Shown: positions 1 through 5,568, numbered from the stretch's first letter. The stretch: DNA of 7,612 nt from Thermoplasmata archaeon (GCA_021826835.1 JAKAYH010000073.1:1-7612); one strand, 5' to 3'. Notes: generated by a model from the letters alone, not told the origin. Translations and numbers: made by a program.

Positions 1-543
1 TCCCCTGTTCTGCTCCTCCCTGATCTTCTTTGCCAGATCTATCAATTCCTGTATTATCTCTGCAGTTTCAATGCTCTTGTTTGTATATGATTTGATTGCC
101 TTCTCCAAAAGGTCAAGAAATGATCTCTGCTGAACAATATTCTTCTTCAACCTTATTCTGATCTGATCATTCAAAAGTTTCTTCAGCATCTCAAAGGCAA
201 GGTTCTTCTGCGGCATATCTTTCACTTCTGCAAGGAACTCGTCCGACAGTATGGATATGTCAGGTTTATTCAAACCTGCTGCTGCGAATATATCTATGAC
301 CCGATCTGATACAAGAGCCTTTGAAAGTATCTGCTTTATTGCCGTTTCAGATTCACCTGAATCAATTCTTCTGGATTCCGTATTCTTAATGAGAGCCGAT
401 CTGACAGCCTGGAAGAATCCAACATCATCCCTTATCCTCATTGCTGAAGGATCCGGTATGACCAGGGCAAAAGCCTTTGTAAGTTCTGTCACATTTCTGA
501 TATACCTCTCCTTCCCGTCATTCTGCGAAAGAATATGATCCAT
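1..543 (-). pseudogene. hsdR: 5'-truncated type I restriction HsdR, C-terminal domain only; runs off left edge
   Basis: Minus-strand reading from ATG at 543 gives 181 codons open to the window edge. The protein reads AMDHILSQNDGKERYIRNVT, then TELTKAFALVIP, RIRDDVGFFQAVRSALIK, RVIDIFAAAGLNKPDISIL and DEFLAEVKDMPQKNLAFE. I recognise this as the C-terminal helical region (DUF3387 type) of HsdR, the motor and nuclease subunit of type I restriction-modification enzymes, which is normally about 1000 residues. The nuclease and both helicase domains should lie upstream on this strand, but an in-frame TAG lies at 553-555, three codons before the ATG, and no HsdR-like sequence follows it. Homology seems to reach one or two codons before the ATG, so the start is probably accidental. 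The protein could not cut or translocate DNA alone. G+C is clearly higher than in the genes further right. It may still be expressed as a stand-alone fragment, but there is no convincing ribosome binding site. The 3' end lies outside the window. Confidence 0.82.
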
Positions 544-1097
544 TGCTTTTTTCTATATTGTTGGATGCAAAATTTAACTTATTTCTCCCACTACCCTTGT
601 AATGAAAGGCCAGATTATAGCAGTGTCTGAATCGTTTAAAACATGTCAATCTTTAGCAATCAGTCTCTAAGAAGAAATTGAAAAGAAATTAAATATATAA
701 GCAACCGAACATAATTGGTTTTATGAGGGAAAAGAAAGGATAGTAGTTAGAAAGAATTTGTGCAAAATTAAATAATCTAATGTTCAATTTATTGCCCAAC
801 CCTAAAAATTTAAAAATATACCTGTGGAATTACTTTTGAATACCTGCACAAATCCAAATATCTGTGATACCATTTTTTAAAGAATATATTTTTATATCAT
901 CTTTCCCTGTGCTTACTTCTTATTATTCTCTTACCATCATGAACTCATAATCTTAAAGGACAGACATATAAAAACTAAGTAAGATTGCACCTGAAATTTT
1001 ATCGTGATTTTTAGAATCTACCTGTTTTTAATACATTATATTTAATGTCAATAGGAAAAATACGTAAGCCACAAAATGTTTACTAATTATTATTCTC
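544..1097. other. Gene-free AT-rich stretch between hsdR remnant and zinc-ribbon gene
   Basis: About 550 bases without a supportable coding region on either strand; stops are frequent in all frames. It contains an orphan plus-strand TATA-like box near 690-697, another plus-strand box (ACATATAAAAAC, about 964-975) with no gene behind it, and several AT tracts. I see no tRNA, repeat array or insertion-sequence end. The missing 5' part of hsdR is not here in any frame I read, so it was deleted or replaced rather than merely frameshifted. Confidence 0.6.
681..700 (+). promoter_or_regulatory. Orphan archaeal TATA/BRE-like promoter
   Basis: A purine-rich BRE-like AAAAGAAA precedes TTAAATATATAA on the plus strand. 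An ATG lies about 29 nt after the box centre (723), the usual leaderless distance, but that frame is only six codons (MREKKG) before two stops at 741-746. Either the promoter lost its gene in a rearrangement or the box is fortuitous in AT-rich DNA. Confidence 0.3.
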
Positions 1098-2195
1098 CTA
1101 AGCGAAATAGGCAATTAAAGTTGTTATAGAAACGAATATCGCAAGTACCAATAATACTTTTGCGAGAGATATTGGTTTTCTTTCGCTTGCAACTGCTTTT
1201 GTACTCCCATTTACTATGAAGTGATACAGCCGTCTCTTATAATAAAAGCTTGACAAGTATAGAGGTACATAGATCAGTTTGTGTTCAGTGTCATTTAGAG
1301 TTATATTATAGTGCTCAAGTTTTTTTTCATCCCCTGAGATCATATCTTTACAGGCCTTTGATTCTAGCATATCTAATCTTATTTTAAATTTAGGTATTGC
1401 TTCTTCTAAGGGGATCAGATTAGTATCCACGCTTAATTTTCCTATGTACCTAGAATCAAAAGGTTCTGGTGACATGTAATCATAACCATCTATTATTGTC
1501 CACGAAAATCCTTTGTATCTTTTCATTTTTGCCAAATGCTCTATTAAGGTCTTTGACCCAGCTACTGGGATCGCCGGATAATAGCTTTCAATGATACCAT
1601 TTACAGGAAACCAATCAGTATAATACTCTGTTTTATATTGAGTAACACCATCAGCATCCTTGTATGCTATCTGACGAGACCTATGCATACCACTCCTTCC
1701 TGACCAACTTGTTTTAGTATTTGTACTAAACACCCATACAGGGACAAAAAAAGGAACTATATCATTTAATTTTGTAAATTTAGTCATGTTACGAGGAGCC
1801 CAAAAACCTTTGGATAGCCAATTATTGAACACTTTAATTGCCTGATCCTGAGTTACAAGAAATGGCAAAATACCCTCTGGACGTGCCTCTTTTTGAATTG
1901 TTTCCGTTTTGACTATGTATTCTGTCCTACAATATGGGCAACTAGTTGAAAGAGTGTTACCAGAATAAGAAAGATTGGCCCCACAATTTCTGCACTTGTA
2001 TGTTATTAATTCTATATATGCATTATCCTGACTGTTACTATTATTCTCAACGTTGATCCTAACAGCCTCCTTTTCTAATTGATTGTCAGATCTTGATTGC
2101 ACCACTGTTTTGAGATCGTTAACATAAGGATATCCGCATTGAGGACAGAACTTTAATCCGTCCCTTGACTCTGCACTACAATTTTGACATTTCAA
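1098..2195 (-). CDS. Double zinc-ribbon protein with C-terminal membrane anchor, function unknown
   Basis: 365 residues from a TTG start. There are two Cys4 zinc ribbons: C3/C6/C17/C20 (MKCQNC...FCPQCG) and C68/C71/C86/C89 (CRNCGAN...CPYC), joined by a polar linker. A conserved-looking domain follows from about 108 to 330, with ILPFLVTQDQAIKVFNNWL, FWAPRNMTKF and IVPFFVPVWVFSTNTKTSWS. The layout resembles bacterial and archaeal proteins annotated as TFIIB-type zinc-ribbon-containing protein (sometimes wrongly as PriA-like), in which PF.....A...F..W..G.WFAP precedes a P.W.F strand. One transmembrane helix at about 341-363 ends the chain after RK, so this looks tail-anchored with the soluble part in the cytoplasm. 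The TTG start is supported by a GGTGAT six bases upstream and because the next Met is residue 170. It lies 90 bp downstream of a second zinc-ribbon membrane gene in the same direction. The biochemical role is unknown. Confidence 0.85.
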   Translation of the reverse strand: MKCQNCSAESRDGLKFCPQCGYPYVNDLKTVVQSRSDNQLEKEAVRINVENNSNSQDNAYIELITYKCRNCGANLSYSGNTLSTSCPYCRTEYIVKTETIQKEARPEGILPFLVTQDQAIKVFNNWLSKGFWAPRNMTKFTKLNDIVPFFVPVWVFSTNTKTSWSGRSGMHRSRQIAYKDADGVTQYKTEYYTDWFPVNGIIESYYPAIPVAGSKTLIEHLAKMKRYKGFSWTIIDGYDYMSPEPFDSRYIGKLSVDTNLIPLEEAIPKFKIRLDMLESKACKDMISGDEKKLEHYNITLNDTEHKLIYVPLYLSSFYYKRRLYHFIVNGSTKAVASERKPISLAKVLLVLAIFVSITTLIAYFA

Positions 2196-2201
2196 TTCTG
2201 T

Positions 2202-2236
2202 ATCACCTTATTTTTTTTTGATAAACGTTTTATTAA
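2202..2236 (-). promoter_or_regulatory. TATA box and SD site of the 365-aa zinc-ribbon gene
   Basis: On the minus strand TTAATAAA (2229-2236) is followed about 25 nt later by AAGGTGATA. The GGTGAT (2202-2207) is six bases before the TTG start at 2195. This implies a very short leader of about ten bases that carries the SD, and it decides the unusual TTG start. The same TTAATAAA box stands before the neighbouring zinc-ribbon gene. Confidence 0.5.
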
Positions 2237-2239
2237 GAG

Positions 2240-2259
2240 AAAAAATTCACCAAATGAAT
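2240..2259 (-). terminator. Small hairpin with T-tract, likely terminator of the upstream zinc-ribbon gene
   Basis: Read on the minus strand, ATTCA TTTGG TGAAT (2259-2245) is a five-base-pair hairpin followed at once by a run of Ts to 2240. It lies 26 bases after the stop codon of the gene at 2286-2951 and just before the TATA box of the next gene, so the two zinc-ribbon genes are probably transcribed separately. Archaeal termination needs mainly the T-tract; the stem is weak. Confidence 0.4.
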
Positions 2260-2285
2260 GAGCATCATCTGAAAATATATGTATT

Positions 2286-2951
2286 CTAAATAGCATTATC
2301 CTCTACCTCTTTAAAATATGGGTTGGACAGGAATGCCTTTACCCTTGGCCTCCCGAAGTAGATCAACATTGGAATTCCTATTATTGTTCCTATTCCAAAG
2401 TTTAAAAAACACTCAAAAAAGAAGATTGAACGAAATATTCCTTGCCTCAAAGCCACTTTGGCCACAAGCAGAGATAGAGAGATTAAAACTATCAACGCCA
2501 TTGAGGTGTAAATAATTCCAAAAATCAAGAATCCAGATGATTCCAATCCAGATGGTACGAAGATTATGATGATCCCTATCAAAAGATTAAAAGCTGCTAC
2601 AACGATTTGTAAATCAACCAAATATTCTAAATTCTTAGGTGGAAAGTAACCTTTCGGCTCATTTGGCTTTAGTCTTTCTGACTTGCATACTTGGCAGTAT
2701 AAAACTCCTTTAACCTCTGCATGACCACAATCTTGACAGTAATTGAATTTAGGTTTTGTTATCTTTGTTGAGTCGTTTTGATAAACATTCTCAGGGGAAT
2801 ATTGCGCACTAGAACCTATATCTTTCTTATCAGAACTGTTTTCTCTTTCCTCGTTGTTTATACTTAAAGTGTTCTTCGTATTAAACCCACAGTTACCGCA
2901 AAATATTTCATTGATACCCATAGCAAACCCACAATTAGGACAATAAGGCAT
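2286..2951 (-). CDS. Double zinc-ribbon, three-helix membrane protein, function unknown
   Basis: 221 residues from ATG at 2951 (MPYCPNCGFAMG). There are two zinc ribbons: YCPNCG...FCGNCG (cysteines 4, 7, 18, 21) and YCQDCG...YCQVCK (cysteines 72, 75, 86, 89), separated by a 50-residue polar, Ser/Asn-rich linker. Three hydrophobic helices follow at about 112-133, 138-165 and 173-199, then a short charged tail. The likely topology is cytoplasmic zinc ribbons in front of a small membrane bundle. An in-frame TTG at 2966 would add five residues. I prefer the ATG because a TATA box lies 26 nt before it, the leaderless distance, and it is too close to the TTG; neither start has a good SD site. I know no specific family or function; sensing or complex assembly at the membrane would be guesswork. 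It shares architecture and promoter type with the next gene downstream. Confidence 0.78.
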   Translation of the reverse strand: MPYCPNCGFAMGINEIFCGNCGFNTKNTLSINNEERENSSDKKDIGSSAQYSPENVYQNDSTKITKPKFNYCQDCGHAEVKGVLYCQVCKSERLKPNEPKGYFPPKNLEYLVDLQIVVAAFNLLIGIIIIFVPSGLESSGFLIFGIIYTSMALIVLISLSLLVAKVALRQGIFRSIFFFECFLNFGIGTIIGIPMLIYFGRPRVKAFLSNPYFKEVEDNAI

Positions 2952-2973
2952 ATATGACTCAAACAATTGAGGG

Positions 2974-2981
2974 TTTATTAA
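2974..2981 (-). promoter_or_regulatory. TATA box of the 221-aa zinc-ribbon gene
   Basis: TTAATAAA on the minus strand is centred about 26 nt before the ATG at 2951, which predicts a leaderless transcript starting at that ATG. It matches the box before the other zinc-ribbon gene (2229-2236). Confidence 0.45.
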
Positions 2982-3056
2982 TTTTATGGTAACTCAATTT
3001 TTTAATGATTTTTTCCAAAAAAGTTGTTTAGCAATCTGAAGCATTTTTAATATTCG

Positions 3057-3068
3057 TAGTCTCGACTA
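3057..3068. repeat. Short inverted repeat TAGTC-TC-GACTA
   Basis: TAGTC and GACTA are perfect five-base arms with a two-base centre. A TATA-like element read on the minus strand (3080-3090) is about 23 nt away. This may be an operator or chance; no regulator is identified in the window. Confidence 0.35.
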
Positions 3069-3088
3069 AGTATTAATGTAATTATAAA

Positions 3089-3106
3089 TAATGGACGTTT
3101 CCATTA
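3089..3106. repeat. Perfect 7-bp inverted repeat TAATGGA-CGTT-TCCATTA
   Basis: Arms 3089-3095 and 3100-3106 are perfect complements around a four-base loop. The repeat lies next to an ATTATAAATA tract. It could bind a dimeric regulator or fold as a tight hairpin. It is about 140 bp from the start of the 221-aa zinc-ribbon gene, further than usual for an archaeal operator. Confidence 0.4.
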
Positions 3107-3200
3107 AACCCAAAATCTAGTGTGCATCAATTGTGATTTAGGAATGAGACCAATATGATTGAGGTATAAAAGCAATAATTTCACATCTTAACTGGTTCTT

Positions 3201-3217
3201 GGAAAATGCTTTATATA
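3201..3217 (+). promoter_or_regulatory. Strong plus-strand TATA/BRE promoter without an obvious gene
   Basis: GGAAAATGC followed by TTTATATA (3210-3217) is a near-ideal archaeal BRE plus TATA arrangement, predicting a start of transcription near 3238-3242. The first ATGs downstream (3270 and 3285) open frames of only four to six codons, so any transcript is probably non-coding. Confidence 0.4.
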
Positions 3218-3239
3218 GGCATATCTCAAAATAGTCTAA

Positions 3240-3365
3240 CACCTTATAGAGGTTTTCTAATAAAAAGCTATGTGCACCTTTTAAATGAGAACCTCGCTCA
3301 TATAATGTAAACCTAAAAATTCGAGGTTATTTGCTATCCGCCCCTTAACCCATATATGATCTTTT
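3240..3365 (+). ncRNA. Candidate small RNA with alternative hairpins
   Basis: Downstream of the promoter at 3210-3217, AACCTCG (3290-3296) pairs perfectly with CGAGGTT (3322-3328). A second AACCT (3310-3314) can pair with AGGTT (3324-3328) instead, so the two folds exclude each other. A T-rich tract near 3361-3364 could end transcription. There is no coding capacity on the plus strand. It matches no RNA family I know and is not a tRNA. Ends are approximate. Confidence 0.2.
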
Positions 3366-3459
3366 CCTTCACTCTATGAACCTTGTTTTCTATTTTGTGG
3401 CACTATTTCTACTATTGAGTTGAACTTTTTTGAGGTAAAGTTTCTACCGACCATGGGAC

Positions 3460-4086
3460 CTACCTAAAACTGTCCAAGATATTTCTTGACTTTGGGTCAT
3501 TAAGAAGTTTCCTAAGAGCATTCAAGATAGAATCGGTTTCTTTAATTTCCAGATATCTGAATAGCCCCTCATGCCATTCCTTCTTATTTACTGAACTGGT
3601 TCTGTAGTAGTTCCAGAATTTCAAATGAGTCGCTATATCTTTTTTCAGTTCCAATCTGGAATATTTGTCAGCAAATAGCATATTCCCTTTCTTCGGAGGA
3701 GACTTTCCAATTTTATCTATCTTGTATATCCCCACAATTATTCGTTCATCTTCTCTTTGACCTGGGTATCGTGTAGTTACAACAGCTATATCGCCTGGAT
3801 TTACTTTCTTGATTGGTATGGGTTGGTCTTTTTTTGCTCCACTATGATATGTGCCAATCCCGAATCCCCAATCAATGAAAAGACGGCTTTCATAGCAGTA
3901 ATTGTTTTTCTTTGGCCTTTGATTCTTCAATCCGGAATCATAGAAACTTCTACACGGATTTCCTCCCAAAGAACAGATTACGTTTTTCATATTCTTTTTT
4001 ATTAAATCATTTGAACAAACACCTTTAAATCCTATGAATTGACCGGCGTTTCCATCATTGTATATAGCTTTTAATGCAACATCCAT
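3460..4086 (-). CDS. Unrecognised four-cysteine protein, possibly PUA/EVE-like
   Basis: 208 residues from ATG at 4086, with GGGTGA seven bases upstream. The N-terminal third has four widely spaced cysteines, C24, C38, C45 and C64 (FKGVCSND, VICSLGGNPCRSF, NYCYES), which could bind a metal ion. The centre reads KKVNPGDIAVVTTRYPGQ, then ERIIVGIYKIDKI. This 'G-D-I-.-V-V-T' strand followed by 'R-I-I-V-G-I-Y' is what one sees in PUA-like folds (EVE, ASCH), many of which read modified bases or RNA; the assignment is by pattern only. A C-terminal aromatic segment LKFWNYYRTSS...GLFRYLEI and a helix complete it. No membrane segment or nuclease motif is visible. It stands divergent from the 68-aa gene and near the DndC-like gene, so a role as reader or effector for modified DNA is possible but unproven. 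I cannot name the family. Confidence 0.72.
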   Translation of the reverse strand: MDVALKAIYNDGNAGQFIGFKGVCSNDLIKKNMKNVICSLGGNPCRSFYDSGLKNQRPKKNNYCYESRLFIDWGFGIGTYHSGAKKDQPIPIKKVNPGDIAVVTTRYPGQREDERIIVGIYKIDKIGKSPPKKGNMLFADKYSRLELKKDIATHLKFWNYYRTSSVNKKEWHEGLFRYLEIKETDSILNALRKLLNDPKSRNILDSFR

Positions 4087-4092
4087 TCTATT

Positions 4093-4130
4093 TCACCCGA
4101 TAGATAGCTAAATCTAAGTTGCATAAATAT
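4093..4130 (-). promoter_or_regulatory. TATA box and SD site of the four-cysteine protein gene
   Basis: On the minus strand ATATTTATGC (4121-4130) is a TATA-like box about 26 nt before GGGTGA (4093-4098), which is six bases from the ATG at 4086. This implies a leader of about a dozen bases, the same arrangement as at the 365-aa zinc-ribbon gene. Confidence 0.4.
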
Positions 4131-4195
4131 GTTTGTGTTGTCCGACTATGCTTTACCAAACTGGGAATGAATCTCAAACTCTCATCCCTTAACAC

Positions 4196-4217
4196 TGTAA
4201 AATAGGTAAGTTTTACA
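4196..4217. repeat. 7-bp inverted repeat TGTAAAA/TTTTACA in divergent promoter region, candidate operator
   Basis: Perfect arms 4196-4202 and 4211-4217 with an eight-base spacer lie between the divergent start sites, about 30 bp before the TATA box of the 68-aa gene. This is a plausible site for a dimeric regulator. A looser dyad, GGGAATGA (4163-4170) with TCATCCC (4182-4188, one-base bulge), lies just beside it. Confidence 0.35.
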
Positions 4218-4245
4218 TTTTATCAATTTTTTTCAGTTGCAAAAC

Positions 4246-4253
4246 TTTTAAAA
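4246..4253 (+). promoter_or_regulatory. TATA box of the 68-aa gene (leaderless)
   Basis: TTTTAAAA is centred about 27 nt before the ATG at 4277, the classical distance for an archaeal leaderless transcript. There is no SD site before this ATG, which agrees with leaderless expression. Confidence 0.5.
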
Positions 4254-4276
4254 CACATTAAATTACTTTAGAATTT

Positions 4277-4483
4277 ATGAAGAGAAATCTATTCAGCAAG
4301 GAATACAATTCAGGAAGGAAGGATCAGTTCGATGTAGATTATGCCATATTTAAAAAGTGCTCGGAAGAGGCACAGACAAAGGAAGAACTTATAGCGATGT
4401 CAGATGAGAAATTCAACTACGTGATATCCAGGATAGCAAACGAGAATGCAAAGGAGCTGCTTGAGGAAATGCAGTTACTTTGA
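4277..4483 (+). CDS. Small charged helical protein, function unknown
   Basis: 68 residues (MKRNLFSKEYNSGRKDQFDV...), very rich in Lys and Glu, with a predicted-looking helical C-terminal half (TKEELIAMSDEKFNYVISRI, then ENAKELLEEMQLL). No cysteines, membrane segment or catalytic motif are visible. I accept it as a gene because a good leaderless promoter is placed exactly for its ATG and because the codons look native: 81 of 207 bases are G+C, higher than in the DndC-like gene. It ends 65 bp before the DndC-like gene in the same direction. That gene has its own TATA and SD, so co-transcription is possible but not required. It may be an old chromosomal gene into whose surroundings accessory genes were inserted, or a small partner of the next gene. 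I recognise no family. Confidence 0.62.
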   Translation: MKRNLFSKEYNSGRKDQFDVDYAIFKKCSEEAQTKEELIAMSDEKFNYVISRIANENAKELLEEMQLL

Positions 4484-4505
4484 AAGAAATAGTAGATCTT
4501 AATAA

Positions 4506-4539
4506 TTTTTATACCCAAGTCCTTTAAATATTTGGTGAT
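4506..4539 (+). promoter_or_regulatory. Promoter and SD region of the DndC-like gene
   Basis: Two TATA candidates precede the GTG start at 4549: TTTTTATA (about 4506-4513), and a perfect TTTAAATA (4523-4530) whose centre is only about 22 nt from the GTG. A GGTGAT (4534-4539) lies nine bases before the GTG and supports that start. Use of the first box would give a short leader holding the SD; use of the second would give a nearly leaderless transcript. Confidence 0.4.
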
Positions 4540-4548
4540 ATTATAGTT

Positions 4549-5568
4549 GTGGAAGTTCAGCAAGAGTTCAAAGAAAATAACAATATATCAATGCTACCTT
4601 CTTACATTAGCTCGATTTTCAAGGAAAAATTCGAAGAAAGCATAAACATTCTTGAACAGCTTTACAAAAAAAATAAGAGATGGATTGTCACATATTCTGG
4701 AGGAAAAGATAGCACAGCTCTTGTGGTTTTATCTCTGTATATGAAAACTGTCCATCCTGATATTGACCTTAACATTACATATTCAGATACTATGATGGAG
4801 ATCCCTCAAATGTCTGTGGTTGCATATACATTTTTAAGATCCATAGAAAATAGTTATCCTGCAAAGGTTAAGATTGTCTACCCTGATATTAATGATACTT
4901 ACTGGGTAAGAATGATCGGAAGAGGATATCCACCACCTGGACCTAGATTCAGATGGTGCACCCCTAAGATAAAGATTAAACCCTCAAGGAAACTACACGA
5001 AGATAATGGTCTATTCATAACAGGACTAAGAATGGGAGAAAGTCAACAGAGGGATATAAGACTTAAAAGTTCATGTCTTAATGGTGGGGCCAATGAATGT
5101 GGCAGTGATGTGTGGGTTAACCAGAAAGGGATAGACGTTGCGGCTCCTATTATACACTGGTCAGCTGAGGATGTTTGGTATTTTTTAATGTTTCCAGGTA
5201 AAAGGGCAATACCAGAAACACAGCTTGTCGTTGATCTATATGGAAACACTTCAATGCGATTTGGATGCTGGATGTGTACTGTTGTAATGAAAGATAGAAC
5301 TATGATAGCACTTGCAAAATCTGGAGATTACAAAGTTCAAAAATTACTTGAATTTAGAGAGTGGATCGTTGAAGAGAGTAAAAAACCTGAAAACAGATAT
5401 TTTAGAAATGACGGAAGAAAGGGGAGACTCAGAAAAGATTTTCGAAGACTAATATTGGAAAGATTAATGGAATTACAGGAAGGGATTGGAATTGAAATAA
5501 TTACTGATGAGGAGTCAGGAATTTCACTGGAATTATTAAACTCGGAGAGATATGGAGAATATTATTAA
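4549..5568 (+). CDS. DndC-like PP-loop (PAPS reductase superfamily) sulfur-transfer enzyme
   Basis: 339 residues from a GTG start with GGTGAT upstream. The PP-loop SGGKDS is at 50-55 (WIVTYSGGKDSTALVV), which in this superfamily binds ATP for adenylation. YSDTMMEIP (78-86) is the second strand motif, FRWCTPKIKIKP is at 134-145, GLRMGESQQRD at 159-169, and GCWMCTVVMKDRTM at 239-252. The RWCT and GCW-CTVV-KD motifs are those of DndC, the iron-sulfur ATP pyrophosphatase that, with a cysteine desulfurase and DndD/DndE, places sulfur in the DNA backbone; related PAPS-reductase-like genes occur in Ssp and type 4 BREX loci. C137, C240 and C243 plus C176 or C184 could hold a 4Fe-4S cluster. It is shorter than typical DndC (about 500 residues), mainly at the C-terminus. 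No desulfurase, DndB, DndD or DndE gene is in the window. Its stop overlaps that of the convergent GHKL ATPase gene, suggesting one locus. The sulfur substrate is inferred. Confidence 0.85.
   Translation: MEVQQEFKENNNISMLPSYISSIFKEKFEESINILEQLYKKNKRWIVTYSGGKDSTALVVLSLYMKTVHPDIDLNITYSDTMMEIPQMSVVAYTFLRSIENSYPAKVKIVYPDINDTYWVRMIGRGYPPPGPRFRWCTPKIKIKPSRKLHEDNGLFITGLRMGESQQRDIRLKSSCLNGGANECGSDVWVNQKGIDVAAPIIHWSAEDVWYFLMFPGKRAIPETQLVVDLYGNTSMRFGCWMCTVVMKDRTMIALAKSGDYKVQKLLEFREWIVEESKKPENRYFRNDGRKGRLRKDFRRLILERLMELQEGIGIEIITDEESGISLELLNSERYGEYY

Larger units (their letters stand above)
2982..3459. other. Gene-poor stretch with dyads, orphan promoter and possible small RNA or decayed ORF
   Basis: About 480 bases with no start-to-stop gene I can support. 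It holds two clean dyads (3057-3068, 3089-3106), two plus-strand TATA-like boxes (TATAAA 3165-3170 and TTTATATA 3210-3217), alternative hairpins at 3290-3328, and on the minus strand an ATG-less open frame of 62 codons (3138-3326). A 26-codon frame from ATG 3454 down to 3374 (minus) is also present. None is strong enough to call as a gene. Confidence 0.5.

Noticed and set aside
251..538. Plus-strand open frame of 95 codons
   Set aside because: It is antisense to the hsdR remnant, whose minus-strand reading has clear family motifs; the plus frame has no recognisable sequence or start signal.
818..1024. Repeated ACCTG words (four copies in the gene-free stretch)
   Set aside because: Five-base words with irregular spacing are expected by chance; no wider similarity between the copies.
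2318..2515. Plus-strand 65-codon frame
   Set aside because: Lies antisense within the zinc-ribbon membrane gene, with no SD or promoter.
3290..3328. tRNA-like T-arm (AACCT...TTCGAGGTT)
   Set aside because: The loop is nine rather than seven bases, and no acceptor stem, anticodon arm or D-arm can be fitted around it.
3374..3454. Minus-strand 26-codon frame starting MVGRNFTSKKF
   Set aside because: Too short, ends in TAG, no promoter of its own and no family match that I can recall; could be a decayed fragment but is not callable.
3757..4005. Plus-strand 82-codon hydrophobic frame
   Set aside because: Antisense to the four-cysteine gene; apparent hydrophobicity comes from reading its lysine-rich codons backwards.
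5043..5249. Minus-strand 68-codon frame
   Set aside because: Antisense to conserved motifs of the DndC-like gene; no independent support.
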